Assembly (NCBI GenBank): GCA_029339505.1
Contig: JAQISU010000155.1
Coordinates: 19,226,001 to 19,290,000, forward strand
Length of the DNA stretch: 64,000 nucleotides
Reading direction: 5' to 3'
Source of the DNA: Unio delphinus
Lineage: Eukaryota; Mollusca; Bivalvia; Unionida; Unionidae
The notes under the pieces were generated by a model. The model saw nothing but the letters and a program-made list of their open reading frames with translations, was not told the origin of the DNA and ran no database searches. This document shows, one piece after another, positions 1 to 15,100 of this stretch (the stretch's first letter is position 1; each line of letters begins with the position of its first letter). The position numbers and the translations under genes were made by a program.

Positions 1-1083
1 AATGCGTCCTTGGGAAAGGCACTTACCAGTAGATAACATTTCCTATAGCCAGAAATGTATTAAATGAGCAATTAATACCAACCAGTCAACCAGACAACAT
101 TTTCTTATTTGTAGTTTATGTCTAAGTAATTTATACAAATAAATCGATCAATCAACTTTAATATCTCCATGAAATACTGTGAAGGTAAATAAACTTGTAT
201 GCTAGATACTAGCCCAGTGCCTTTCAATAGACAGTTCATTTTTTCACCTTCAGCAAGTTCCAGTTTTGAAATACCTGTTCATAATGAAGTTAGATTAAAT
301 GAGATTTTACTAAGTTGATTTGTCCCAATCTTGGTTAGAACATGATAAGCAACAGGTATGCAGACAACATTTAAACCAGTCTTTGATTAAAGCAATCAAT
401 ACTGATTTACATTTATAGGTAAAAAGATAGATCAATAAACTCCACTTAATGTGGATTTATAATTAATGAATGATTGAGAAGTACTGTTCTGCAGAGGTGA
501 AAGGATGTCAGAGTTTCAAGTTGACTAGTATTTATGCGAGTATAGAACTGTTCAAAGGAGAAAGGTTACAGTTTTTTTGCACAGTTGTATGTAATAAATT
601 GAACTAATCAAACCAGCATAGAACAGGAACCATGTAATATTCTGGCATAATTATATAAATACATTATAAACAAAAATGTAATGGACTTGTTGAATTCATG
701 TTATATCCAATAATTTGTCAATGCATTGGCCTCTGATGCAATTGCACAGATATTTATTCCTTTCTGTTCAGCCAGTGCTATTGATTTTCCTTAAATATGA
801 TAAAAAGAAACAGAGATAACGTATTTATTGTGGAAAGAAAGAAGAGCTGTTCTAAATATAGTAGTTGGTAGCGTTGGGTGCTTGATAGTACAGCTGAAAC
901 TTGCTTGTAGTGTATTTTGTATATTGAAAGTCCCAGGTTAAATCCCCCGGTTTTGACAAGTGCAAGGGAAAGGGATAACCCATCCATGCATTTGAGAGTG
1001 GGTCTTATAAATTGCTAGAACCTGTTGTACAATCAGCATAAAACCAGTGCAGTTTAATTTAAATATAAATGGTATTTTGACTC

Positions 1084-1180
1084 GTACAGAATGTACAGGT
1101 GCTCATACAGGTGCTCATACAGAAATGTACAGGTGTTCATACAGAATGTACATGTACAGGTGCTCATACAGAATGTGCAG
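1084..1180. repeat. Short tandem repeat, about 21-bp unit
   Basis: Four to five irregular copies of ATGTACAGGTGCTCATACAG. Confidence 0.75.
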
Positions 1181-2050
1181 ATAATCAGATATACTGTTAA
1201 ACATATATCAAGTGCAAATTTTTCTTCTCATTCATTTGTATTCTATGAAATATAAAATATACTTGTCTGATGACTTGTGGATAAATCCAGTTTTTATGCT
1301 TAAGAGTTTTCCTGTATGACAAGAAGCGGACCCATCCCAAATTTTAAATGGCTGGTTTATAGACTACTGATGAGTACTGTGGTACTATTTAAGCACAGTC
1401 CTGACACAGCAATCAATCATCCCTTTATGTCATATAAAGTAACACCTAGTGCATCTGAACATTGCAAGAGTCATCAAAATTGTCTGTGTCAACATAATAT
1501 GTGATAGTCTGAATTATACAGTTCTGAATTTGATTCAGAGGAGTTGATATCCTATAGTTGCTTTAGATATTGTGTTTTTCCCCATGATAAAATCGAGGAC
1601 AGCCTATAAAGTTGTTAAAAATTAAGGGTTAAACTTATTATTGGGCAAAAATGTCCTTAATAATATTTTTCCAAATTTTTTAAAAACAGAAGGTTGGTTT
1701 AGCATCAAGCATGAGCTTATCATTTGATATAGATGATAAACATATGACCAGGATCAGGGGTGGGCAAACTAAGACCAACAGGTCAGATCCAGCCAATGAC
1801 CGGGTGTTATCTGCTAATCATAGTGTGTGGCTTTAAAAATCAGTTACCTAGCCTGCTCCCTGGAAGAAGTTGCAAAATGCCTGATCTAGATGGAGTGGGG
1901 AGAGGATGTGGGTTTTTTTTTCTCAAAGGAAAAATACAATTTTATAGAGGTACATGCATTTTGTGCCTTGCTAATGAATAGGTGGAGCCATCATTTCATT
2001 GTCATAATAGCATGGACCAGTTCAGTTTGTTAATCAGCATGAAATGGTTG

Positions 2051-2375
2051 TGTGTGTGCGTGTTTTGGATTTTTAACGTAGCTTTAAAAAAAATCAGTCA
2101 TATCGCTGCAGTAACTACAGTGTGGTAGTTTATAGTGATGTCTAGCACTGGGACATCATTCCACAGACTTGTAACATGATGTCCCACCCAGTCACATTTT
2201 CCTGACACCAAGCCGACCAGTCCTAACACTAACCTCTTGATGCTGAGTGCCAAGCGAGGCAGCTGTTAATACCATTTGTTTATATAAGTCTTTGGTATGA
2301 ATCTGCTGGGAATTGATCCCATGACCTCCTGCATTATTGATACAGACATTCATACCAATAGGCCACCAGAGCAGT
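2051..2375 (-). mobile_element. SINE-B copy 1
   Basis: Minus-strand copy of a tRNA-derived SINE. Its tRNA-like head (TGGCCTATTGG box A) is at the right end and its A/T-rich tail at the left. A perfect 12-bp target duplication, ATGAAATGGTTG, flanks it at 2039-2050 and 2376-2387. It shares its body with 50695-51010 and 58895-59186. Confidence 0.87.
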
Positions 2376-2656
2376 ATGAAATGGTTGCATACAAAAGTGT
2401 ACATCTCTTTAAAAGGGAAAAGTTTTTAATCAAAGCAGTTGCCAGACTTGCCAATGACATTTGACCAATGAGCATGTTACCTTCCATTCCAGAGGTCATT
2501 TTGGGGTAAAACTGCATTATTCCAAATAGAGAGTTCATATCCAGTGTATCTGAAAAATCAAAACTGCAAAAGAATGCATGCCCAAAATTTAGCTTTTTGA
2601 AACATGTTATTGCAGAAATTGCTTTTAAATTTAAAGCATTTTTACCCCAAATGAAA

Positions 2657-2812
<156 letters not shown>

Positions 2813-3087
2813 CACTGCAAAAGTGAGGATCCCCATTCCTAGAGCATTTTGGCACTGACAGATTGCAGTGCAAAACTATATGCAAACAAAATTATATGAC
2901 AATGAAATTGTAAAACAACTCAATCTTAACTCATTGTTTGATTCGGCAATGTTTTGTCCCTCTTAACATGATATGTTCCATAATTCACACATTATCAAAT
3001 TTTTGTCCTTAGCAAATATTTTTTTAATTGTCTTGATATGTCTGCTATTTTTATAAAGTGTTAATTTCCTATTTTTCTTATTTTCAG

Positions 3088-3120
3088 ATGGATGCTAGAC
3101 ATGCTCACATATTCCAACAG
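3088..3120 (+). CDS. DNAH5: DNAH5-like exon 1 of those visible
   Basis: A 33-nt exon, phase 0 to 0, encoding [11 protein letters not shown] (residues 1-11). It follows a long pyrimidine tract and AG, and is followed by GTAGTT. It aligns with the LDARH block near the N-terminus of vertebrate DNAH5, which has about 35 residues before this point. The ATG may be the true start (spliced to a 5' UTR exon) or an internal Met. Intron 1 (3121-8358) is AT-rich with nothing recognised. Confidence 0.75.
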
Positions 3121-6100
3121 GTAGTTATATTTCTGGATGCAATTTCTAACCTTTTTTCTTTTTTTCTATGATGGTATTGGAATCTGATCACTATACATTT
3201 TAATATCATCATTTATCAATTTGTTTGTGTGTGTATTTAATTTTACATTATTATGCTGCACCATGATGCTGATGGGGCCATGTTCGTTATAAATTGGAAC
3301 ACCTCTGACTTTTCTGCCAGTAATCAGAAAAACATCTTGGAAATAGTCCAGTAGTTACCATAACATATGTCTATTCTTTGCTTACAAAAAGATGTCATGT
3401 GCACGTCATACACCATAGCATTCCTATAATGGTTGACTTGAATAAGATTACTTATTCTTGGTTGGAACATTTATACGTTTCAAGCATGAGAACGAGAGTT
3501 TTTTCTCTTGCTGAACTTGTGCAAATAATTCCTTAAAAGTATCATAATGCTTTTGATATGGTTCTATTTTACCTAGCGTGTTTTAAGGTGTGAATAGGTT
3601 CTCAGCCATTATCTGGTGATTTCTCCATTTGTACTTAGTAACACTCCATCAAAGTAATTTAGAGATAAACAAAGAGGTGTTCCAAATGCCATGTGGAGTG
3701 TTCATCCATCTTTTTGTTTGTCAGTCTGTGACACCTTCATTAAGTTTCAGGGCTCATCATTCATATTTTGAAGTAACGAGATGGTCAGTGCAATGACATT
3801 TACTTCACTGACCAACTAGTTACTTCCCAGACACAGTTTGGGTCAAATCGGGAAGGAAAGTAATATATGTACAGTGAAACCCCTTAAAGCCAAACCTCCT
3901 GCATACCAAAACCCCCACAAGATAGAAATGTCTGGCGGTGTTCTGACTTTTTTTTATCATGAATATTGTAATTATTTCCCAGCAAACCAAAAACTTCTTT
4001 TTGAAAACCCAAACAACTTTTGATGCCAAATTTAAATATTATATTTTTAAATAAACACTATAAATGTGAAACTGTTTTAAAATTTGATAATGTATTTTAG
4101 CTGCTATATTCCTGACACATGCTGGACTAGATTATTCAAATTATGATAGAGAATACTTAAGAAGGTTTATTATTGAGAAAATATCTGATAAATATGCAAG
4201 ATTAATACAGTACTTGACTTGCATGCTTGCACTGGTTAGGGCCACTAACAAGCTAATCTGAAGTCTTTGCTCCTTAAAAAGAATCAGCTTTTAAGGTGAA
4301 TTATTAATAACTAATTGCTTGTAGATAAGCCATTTTGAACCAAACCAATTTTGTTTTATCTATTTTTTTTTTATCTAACTGTGATATATGGTATTTGTAT
4401 AAATGATTTGTATGATTGTTTTGTTTTGTTTGTTACTTTAATTAAATACCTGGGCATTATTAATCATACCTTGCGTTTGATGCTTTGCTGATGGAGATGG
4501 ACAAAAGAATATTCAACAAGTCTGGTTCACTCAATTGATTTTCAAAGGAGAAAAGTCATAAAATGTATTGAATGAAGTAGATATGACTGTCACCTGTCTC
4601 ACTTGCATGTTTAAACAAAAACTATCCTAACAGGATAAATATAGTAAAATTGGAGGGGATACATTTGTGCCAAAACCTATGCTGTAGAAACTAAGAGAAG
4701 AATTTGGCATAGAAACATTATTAATTATATACAGTATTAAAGCTTTTAAAGGACTATCTTTGAAACAACTGTATTCATATAGCCATATAAAATTGTTGGA
4801 TAGAAAGTACATTGTTCAAATGATTTTCCCTTGAATGTTACAAAAATCTACAGCATCTTTCTCATTTTGTGTACTCTTACATGTACACAGATGTATTCTT
4901 GTAAGTATATTCTCTTTCTTTCTTACTCTTTATCAAGTCACAGCTGCAAAACCCTTAATAAACCAAAACCTTTCAAGACCGAAAGTTAAATTTAGTCACA
5001 GGGTTTTCAGTTTTAATGGCATTCGATGTAGTTGCATCATTTACAGATATATGATTGAGTTGATAATAGTCATATTTTTTAATAAAAATATTAACCAATC
5101 TACCGTTAGATTACAGCAAGCTCAGACATCTATCAGGAAAATTAAAATAAATTTTCACAACAGACTCAGAATTGCACACAATTAGAAAATATTGTAAAGT
5201 AACAAAATTACAAGTGATTGTATGTCAGAAGGTGGTGGTGGTGGGGTTGATCTTACCACTCCTTATGGTGTTTTGGTTATTGTTTTCTAGGAGATGATCA
5301 ATCATGATGTTGTTGCTTGGATGGATATATAAGCAATAAAATAAAATATGAAATTAATAAATGAAATAGCAGATAATCATTTGCATAAACAAAATGAAAT
5401 TTAACATGACATTTGAATGATTCACTTTCTCATAGAAATATTTACAGAATTAATGTGAAATTCAGTGAGCCGTTCTGTTAAACAAATAAAACAAGTCATC
5501 AAATAATCAAGTGACTGATCAAACTCAAATTGCCGGAATGTCAGCATCACCTAGTTGCTTCCAGTCTTTTCTGAACCACTGTTCATTGGTCATTGTTTCA
5601 GTATTTCCTTCGTCCTCCTCTCCTTCTAGCCACTTTGGGTCATATCAACCATCTTGGTTGTACACTTAGCTCTTTTCCACTGTGCATTATGGGTATGAAG
5701 CTATTTTTTCCTTCAAATAAAATATATAATGCCAACATAAATATGTATTTTTTCTTCTTTTGTGACCAAACAATATTTATCACTCTTTTTACGTCAGATA
5801 TTGTCTATTTATTGTAATTCAACACATCTTCGCCAGTCAAGGTTCTGTTATGTTAACCCTACCTTCACCTTGGTGGATCAAACATATTTTTCTGCTTTGC
5901 CTTAGCGACATCTATTGGATGTCTTAAATTGCTCCTTTATATAATGCCTACTAACCAATAGCGTGTACCAGTGGTGCATTGTACATGGGCCAAAAATGAT
6001 GGAGTCAATTGACTTCAAAAGGATACTTTGTAATTTTAACATTGAAAGTATAACAATATACCAGAGAGAAGCCATTACATATGTGTCTGAGGTAAAGGGT

Positions 6101-9100
6101 GTATTTTTTCAAAAACAGATCAGCGTGAAAAATTGCATATTTATGAGTTCATTCCAGTTGTGTGCACTTCTCTTGTTTCGATCATGAAGGAACAATGTTC
6201 AAATATGAAAAATATCCAGTGAAAATCACAGATCCAAAGCACTGAAATATCAGATCAATCACTCAAGGTATAGATTGCGCTAAAACATCAGAACCTTTGC
6301 TAGTGAAGATGAATTCATCACATATAAGCTATGGTCATTGCACAACCTATTGATGCACAATCCTACCATCATAAATCAATGTCTTTTTATTGGTTACTCA
6401 CATTCCTAGCTGAGAACCATGATATAATGAGCATTCTTTAATAACCATTACAGCCTGCTTTTTTAAAAAAAATTACTAGCTGAACAGCCAGGACATTTTC
6501 ATATTGCTAAAACCATTGATTCTTGGTTGAAAATGAATTCACATTTTAATTACACAAATAAATTATTTGACTTCACTTCTTTTCCTTACAATATTCCTTT
6601 AGTTATTAACGACTCATTGATATATATTTCCATATATAGAAAAATCAATTCTCAGCATACATGATACAAATCATTTGAGACAGATAATTTACTTCTCACA
6701 ATTCGTATCAGAAGAAATGCATTTAATCTCTACAATATGTGATTTCTATTACATAAAAGACCCTAAATCCAATCACATTCATACAAATTAAATATTGTAC
6801 GAGATTCTAACAATGCATGAATAAAAAAACAGACAAACTAAATGCATGCAACACTTAACTTCAGAACTCGAAGTTTGAAGCATGATTTTAAATTTTTAAA
6901 AATTCATCAAATAATTACAGTTTTACAGCAATGAACGTATTGGGTGCAATTAAGACAATGTATTTCTGCCTTCACTTTTTCATCAGAGAATTCCCTCTAT
7001 CTCTTCACTTGTTTTGGGTCTCGTGAAATTTGAGATCCCTCTGCTCTTCTTTGTTTGATGTTTGCAAAAAGAGTACTATTTACTGATCCTCCGAGTCTTT
7101 CAGGAGAAAAACTCAGATTAGCTAATATCACAAGAGAGTTTACCGGTACCTTAACACCTTGAATTTAGTCTAGGAGGCAGACCCCATTATTTAGCTTAGT
7201 CAGCCATGATTACTTTCTCTAATTGCCAGAATGATGTTGTCTACTCTGCCTTTATTATTACCTATTCTGGAAAATATTTTGTGACATCTGTTTCAAATGG
7301 CACAAGATTTCCCCAAAATTTTTGCACTTGTTTGTCTCAACTCTACCATTCGCTGCTATGTGACCTTACCCTAACATATCTGTCAAACCGTTATTGAATG
7401 GATTCTAATTAAAATTCAATCCATCCCCAAACAAAGCAGATCCCATTTATTGTGAGTCTTTGTCAAACTTAATGGTTACATAGTGCTGACCATGACAGAA
7501 GGTATTGTTAAATTATCTCTAAAAATATTTGAACCAATACATTATATGACAAGAATAAACATGAAAATGAATAAAATATGATAAATGATATCATTAGCAA
7601 AATTGTTAAAAGTTTGTCAAATGTCAATCCCTGTACAGTAAAGTAAGTATTCCCAATTAATAAAATCAAGGTACCTGTACAGCTCTTCCATTTTAGTAGA
7701 AACTGTTCTGTGTTGCTTCCTTTCATATTTTCTAACTGTAACTTATGTTTTCCATTACCCCCTACCCTCCATGTTCTCCTGTGATGATGAAAACCAATTT
7801 TTAAAAGGTTTCATGTTTGATTCTTATGTTGAACACCTACAAAACTGAATCATTCATTTTGCTGGATGTCATAGGTTAACAAGTAATAATTAAACTACGT
7901 CCATATTTAAACTACAAAATTCTGCTTTTTCGAATTTCAGATTATTACTGAAATATCTAGTGTATAAGCTGTTAATACATGTATGTTTGATTCTTGTAGC
8001 ATCACACATCGGATATGCAAGCAAGTATTGAATGAATCAAATTAGCGGTATGGATGACTTGCATTAAGTAGACGTTCATTACGAGTTAAAAAAATGGAAT
8101 ATTTCAGCAAAAGCCATGTATTCTAAAGAGCGTTTACACAAATGATATTAAATAGAAATTTCTTTGTAGCAGCATCTTAAAACTTATTAGTAACACTGGA
8201 AAGTCGATTGGCTGGTTTGACATGCACTTTATTGATGCTTGATATAAAGAATAAAAACAGGTTTGACTTGTCTTTTTTATAATGAAGGTTATGTCTGAAG
8301 GTGTTATTTGTTTGCTGCATTTATCATTTGTTCTAACAAAAAAAACTTTTAAATTTAGATGTCCAATGCTTTGGGACTTGAACAGAGTGCAGTGGAAGAA
8401 TTTATGATTATGGATGAAAGGGTATGTGGTTAGTTGAATACTAATTTTTAAATATTAATAGGTGGAATAATTTTAAAGTGCACATTATAAAAACTTGATT
8501 TTCTGACTTTGTAAATTCTTTTACTAATAATGTATTTTTCTAGTGATGTACATATGTTACCTAGCATCAGAAAAGATGCATGCACAACCTGTATTTGTTA
8601 GATCTTACCTTACACAAGGTAGTATTTAATTTTTAAACAAGTACATGATACTGTCATGACAAAATTTAGATACATCTGTCAAATGTTTTGACTTTCCTCA
8701 CAAAATGCAGAGATTGGCATTATAGTTTTTATAAATGTTGACTAGCTTGACGAAAAGGATTTTTTGCAATCTAATATATTTTGAACTTGTTTTGAATTAT
8801 GAGTCACTCATTTTTTAACTCTTAGCACCATATTTGTTGCCAGCTGTTTCTTGATTTATTTTAAAAATTCGTTTTCTTTTATATAAGTATTTTATATATT
8901 ATAAAGCTATGTGTACTTTCCAGTTTGACCTGATGGAAGAGTTTTGGAAGGAAAATGGAATGAAGAAGTTGATCTTCTTTTACCAAGACTCAGGGGTAAG
9001 CAAAAATTGAATGTGTAGAATGTTTTACAGAATATGAACCAAATTGCTATCTTGATTGGTTCTGTGATTTCTTGATTATTAATTCTGTGCAAAAGTGAAA

Positions 9101-12100
9101 ATATATTTACAAAGTTTTCTTATTGAACTGACTATACTCTCTTTGTTAATATTACCTTGCAAAGTCGATTGATTTCAAATTAGCTCAGCGTTTCTTTATC
9201 AAATCGATTATTTGTTTCTCCATGTATCATGATAGGGATGGAGTGGATTATAAACTAACCCTCCACGACATCCCTATACATCTTGTCAGAGATGCAATAG
9301 CTTCTCCCTGAGATAAACTTCCACCACATCTCTTTGTGTCCTGATGAAGTTGCCGTAGCTTTTTGCAGATGATAATTTCTATATCACATGCACACACACA
9401 TTGGGGCAATGATTTATCTATATAATGGATAAATTTTGTTAATGCTATATATTGCATGAGACATCTAAATTTAGATGCATTAATGATGCAGTTATTTCCA
9501 TAGAAGTTTGCAAGTCATCAGAATTTGGACAGATGACAAACCAGTATGTTGAAAAGAATTAGATTCATGTTTGAAAAAAGTGATAGAAACAAGAAAGTTC
9601 AAGCAAGCAAGCTATAAATGATGGTGTGAGGGTGTTTTAGTGTCATTATTAGAAAAATATCTTAGATCATCTGAGACTGAAATTTAATTATCAGAGTGAC
9701 AGTGAGAGAGAGGGAAAAAGAGAATTTTAAGTTCCAATACTATTATTATTCATTTCATTAATATATTTAATTGAGTTTATTAATCAAGAATTATTAAATA
9801 GTCCACTTTTAATTGCTGCTCATCTCATTAATAAAGTTAATTGAGTTTATTTATCAACAATTATCAAATAGTCCACTGTTAATTGCTGTGTTATATTTTG
9901 GGTTTTTATACGGCACTCCAAATCAGATTTCAATGTGTAATATAAATGACACCTTTCCCAAGTAAGAATTGACATCTTCCTTTGATGCTGATTTTTATCA
10001 ATATTTTATCACAGTGCTGACAATTGCTACTGTATTGATTTTTCTAGATCATTTCCTGAAGTCTTGTCAGTGTCTTGGACTTATCATTTACTTTTCTAAC
10101 AGAGGGGATAAGGGGCTAGAATTTTTTATGGAAAAGAGTGAAAACAATTGTCCAATGCTCTGATTTCTAGAAAAAAGCGATCTTTTCTATTCATAATTGT
10201 AGTTGAATTTTTTGTATACTATCCTTGAAATAAGGTAAAAATTCCTGGTCAGAATGAAAATCTAAGTTGTCCCACTCCCTCCTACCAAATAAAACAGTTG
10301 GTATCTTACAGTACTCATGGGGGGCCCTGAGTGCCAAGTGGTCTAAAGTGCTCTATATTACGGATCACTGCCATCTCATCTCTGTCTGTGTGGGTTCAAG
10401 TCTCAGATTTGGCCAATGTGGGCATGTGAGAAAGCTTGCCAGTAGCTTCTCGTGGGTTGGTTGTTTTTTCCTGGGTTCTTCCTCCACCATTAATACTGGC
10501 TGCCATGTATAGCCTATCTTGTGCTGAAAAACAGCATTAAACCCTACAACAACAGTACTCATGTAGTAGGTGGTCTTTGTTGCATCAGACTTGAGCTGTC
10601 TCAAATTCAAATGAAACACATGCTGGTTATTGACAGTGTGTTCCACCATTATTGCTAAGAAGATATGGTTCAAATTCCAGGGTAACTTCAGTGTTTTCTG
10701 TTCTTTTCTTTATTTGAAATACAATATATTACTTATAAGTAGAGTCAAACTGCAAACAACATATTTGGTTTGTCTTCATATATTGGCCATTCAGGTGCAA
10801 GTTAATAATATCTACCAGCTCTGTCTGTAATGGAGTTGTGCAACATGTCTGCCTAGTTGTGGTGGTGATTTGTAGGTATTTATATCTCCATCAGGGTGAG
10901 CATGAATGTGCTGACTATTGTCCCAATACAAGTCATGGAGAAACAAAATTGGATGAGCTGTATAAGACTTTTTCAGTTCTAAGTAAAGTTGAAAATGACA
11001 ATTCTTACATTATTTTGGATGTACATATTTTTATTTTATTTCAGAAAGGAGATGGGAGTAAAAAATTGTTTCTTACAACCGGAGATGATGAGGCATGTCT
11101 ATCTGACTTTATCTCTCACTTTATCTCTTTATCTATCTATTTTCCATCTACCATAAAATCAATCTTTATTATGGCCAATCTTATTGACAGTATATCCATG
11201 GCATTTATGATTTTCTTTTAATAAAGAACTTCATTAAATATGTACACAAGAATGTTCCTGATCTTATTAACTGTCCTTTGACTTGAATATTAAAGTTTTC
11301 GGTATTCAGAATCGAACATTTTGCAAGATATGTTTTGTTCAAACTCAAGTTAAGTGCTATAATTATGAGGAAGATCTTATTGATTCTAATTGTATGTACC
11401 ATTAAAAGAAAAAATTAGTTACATAATTACCTTTTGTTTGTTTTATATCTGTGAATGAGGCACTAATTATCATTCATGCCCACCTTTCTTGTTATTCCAT
11501 GTCTGTTGCAATCTGTTTCCTCTCATTAAGTTTGCAAGGACTTGATGTATTGAATTTAAAACTTGCCTGAGGCATGATAGTAACAAAAAAAACTTGCCTA
11601 CCTTATATACCTACTTATAAGTTATGTCGATTTGCAACAAACATAGACCCAGATCTGCCATCACATAATGTGCCAGCAGATCAGGGTCTGTATTGTTTAT
11701 TCTAATGATAAGTTCTCACAAACTCTATAGACCCAGATCTGCTGGGACATTATGCAACAAAATATCTGGGTCTGTGCAGTTTGCAGTTGTAAGTTAGTAT
11801 ATATAGCAAGTGGTCACTGAGTCTTATGAACACATTTCTTGTTAACTTTTCTATTGTTTTTGTTGTTAGTTTCTTCTGTTCCATGAAAGGAGAAAGATGT
11901 ATGTTTACCATCAATTATCTCGGGGACTTTTTATATTTGAGCATAAGAATTTGTTTCCCCCACCCAACAAGAATAAAGGATTGCAGCATTTAAGCCATTC
12001 AAAAATCAAAGCCTATCTGATTGCAATAAAAGAATAAGCTGTCATTATTAGTTGCTCAAAACATTCTCCCAGAAATCAAGAAATCATGCCTTACTGATTT

Positions 12101-15100
12101 TTTGGCCAAGCTCATGGACATGTACCTGCTTGATCAATTTCTCTTAATAGTCTGCCATTTTTGCAGCAATTAGTCTTGATATCCCAAGCAATCAATATAG
12201 CCTCAAGAGACCAGCATTGATTTATTGGTGGAGAAGAGGGAACTTCTAGTATCCACCCTGATATTGTCCATTGTTGACACTTAAATTGTTTACCCAGACA
12301 TCCTTAATTGTTGACACTTCATTGATATACACTGACATTGTCAATTTGCTTAAAGGATACAGTACCATATATACTAGCTTATGAATCCAACTGCAAATTA
12401 CACAGACCCGGATCTGCTATCACATAATGTGCAGGCAAATGGTCTATATAGCTTGCTCCACTGATTACTTCTAATATACTGCATTGGTATTGATGAGTGC
12501 ATTATATTAGAAGTAATCAGTACAGCAAGCTACATAGACCCTGATCTGCAGGTGCATTGTGCTACAGTAAATCAGAATTTATGTTGTTTGCAGTTGGACT
12601 TGTAGGTGAGTATATATTGTACTTGATGTTCATATACATTCACACCTGCACTAAGGTTATTATAGCCAAGGCAAGTTTATGGGTAGCTCCTTTAATTAAA
12701 TGCCATGTTTTTTTCTTTCTTATTGCCCACTTTTGTGAAGATTGGGGATAATGTTGTCTCCCTGTGTTTATCAATTTGTTGCTCCATCCTTGACAAAACT
12801 TGTCATCACTTTACCTTCCAGGACACATTGCAGTTTTTAATCAAATTTTGTAGGTTGGATATGTGGATGGTGTAGATGTCCAATAAGGTTTAATTGCTTT
12901 CTCTGACCCATTTTTAAGGAAATTTCTTCAAACCTTTTTAGATAGGGGAATTTTTGAGTAAAGGGGCTTAACACCATTTCTACATCAGTCAGAAAATGTC
13001 ATTGAAACTTGGTTGGCTAGATATGTGGTTGTTGTAGATGTGCAAAATATAATTCTGTGTTTTTGCTCTGGTCCAATTTAAAAAAGAATACAATTACACT
13101 TTAAGTGCTGCATAATAATTAAGTTTAAAGCACACAAAAATTATTTTAAAAAAAACTAAAACTGTTGCTGTTTCAATTTTGAGCATCAATTTGCTTTGCA
13201 TTCAGGTGAAATTTTTTATTAGGTTATACATAATGCAGCTTCCTTTGAAAATGTAATCAATCATGAAAAAATCTCAGAATCAGTATCCAATAACTTTTTT
13301 CAAGCAGAATGCTAATTGGTTCTGTGGTAAAATATATTGATAACTCTGGCATGAAAATTAGCATGCCAGTTAAGGCATGCTTAACCTGCTTATTGTTGTT
13401 ATGACAACCAAAATGGCTGAACAAATTGATTTTCTGTGTTGTAGATACCTAGTAAAATGACTTATAATTTAATTTCAGCAATTTTGATGAATCTCACAGA
13501 TAAAAATGTCATTAAAAGAAATAAAACAATCATTGAAAATGATCCAAAATTTTATTATTTGTAACCAATTCAAAAATTTTCATTGCAAAATGAGTTACAA
13601 GTAGGAATGTATGTTTTTTTGTAATTTTTGGCTTGCTAATTTAATTTGCTTCTTATAAGTGATAAAATTGGCATAAAAATAAATAGTTGGTAATACATTT
13701 TCAGGAAAGGAATTAATTTGGTATTTTAGGGATTGTGGGTAGAGTAAAGTCCAGTTAACACATTAACCCCTGGAGGTTTTTGCTGTTTTTGCATGAAATG
13801 TGAGTAGGAAACACATTTTGGAGACTATTTCTGAATACATCCTAATACATCGACTTCTATGCAATATTCTATTAGACAAATGGATAGTTGTGCTAAAAAA
13901 AATGTGTTTTTATTGGTTAGTTTGCTGGTGCATGAGCAGAAGTTGAAAAGTTGGGAGTTCTTTACTTTTTTTTTTTGCTTAACGGACCCATAATTTTCAT
14001 ATCGAGAAGACTCTTTATTCAAAATGTCCACCTTATCCTACTTTCACCTGGTTCACCTGTCTGTGTGCGCTTCAGACTGGTCTGCCAAAGATCTCAGGCC
14101 ATAAAGTCTAAAATCTGGACATAAAATTGGATTCTCTACCATAGGCGTATTTTGGGTGAAAACAAAAACTGGTTAAAAAAAATTATGTTTTTCCCTCAGT
14201 ATTTTGTAGTGCAACTAAAATGTCAAGATTATTTGGTATCATTGTAGAGCTAAATCTGTCTACCTTTCTATAATACCACCCACTTTAGTGTATCACGTAT
14301 GACCTTGATGCTACAGACCTTGGAAGTAGGCTACTACCTCATGTCCCGTAAACTCAGCGCTAGGGGTTAATGTGTTAAAAGGTTGTTTGCAATCTAATCA
14401 CTATTCTGATGTATAAAATGATAGTGTTGAAACAATATGACTCCGCCTTACATTGAAACCAAATATGATAAAAAATCTATATTATACGCATCCATCCACA
14501 TAAAAAAATTAAGAGGCAAATGACTGATTAGTTATTCATGGCCACTGATGAATGCCATACATTTTTATCAGGTAAGTATTTTGTTTCGTATGTTTTTGCT
14601 TTTTTCATCAGTGTATCAAAATGGCAAAGTTACTGATGCATATAATGTTTTACCATTTATTGTTGAAAGGCTAACAAAAACACAGATTTTTAGATGGATT
14701 AATTCCCAATCCGTAGGTGTATTTGACCTTTTAATTCCTTTGATTTAGAAAACCAGAAAAATAATTTATATTTCAGGGCCTAAGTGGAATATGTTTGTAT
14801 TTTATTCGAATTACAACCAAAGGAATCACCACAGGGAACATTAGCAACGAAGTGAATTTTGGAACAGTGGACTGCAGTGGTGGTAGAGTACTGTTTGGAT
14901 TTGAAAAACACTTTCAGAGTATTGTCTTGCCATCCTTAAAAGGTCTTGAGGTAAGATGTCATAAATTATATTCAAAACATGAATCCATTTTGTCTCCAAG
15001 ATCATTAGGAGAAAATTTTATTTATCAAGCACAGTAAATACCTCTTTTGAGGTCACAAGTTATGAATAACAGTGCTCACTCCTATGAAATGATCATGAAT

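Larger units (their letters stand above)
11093..14776 (+). other. Predicted GC-AG intron (intron 4)
   Basis: The 5' splice site reads GAG|GCATGT and the acceptor TTTCAG|GGC. Only this junction connects residues TTGDDE and GLSGIC in frame, as the family alignment requires. The call depends on assembly accuracy at 11093-11094. Confidence 0.7.

Noticed and set aside
4835..5185. 116-codon plus-strand frame in intron 1
   Set aside because: No homology recognised, the composition is AT-driven, and it does not join the dynein in frame.
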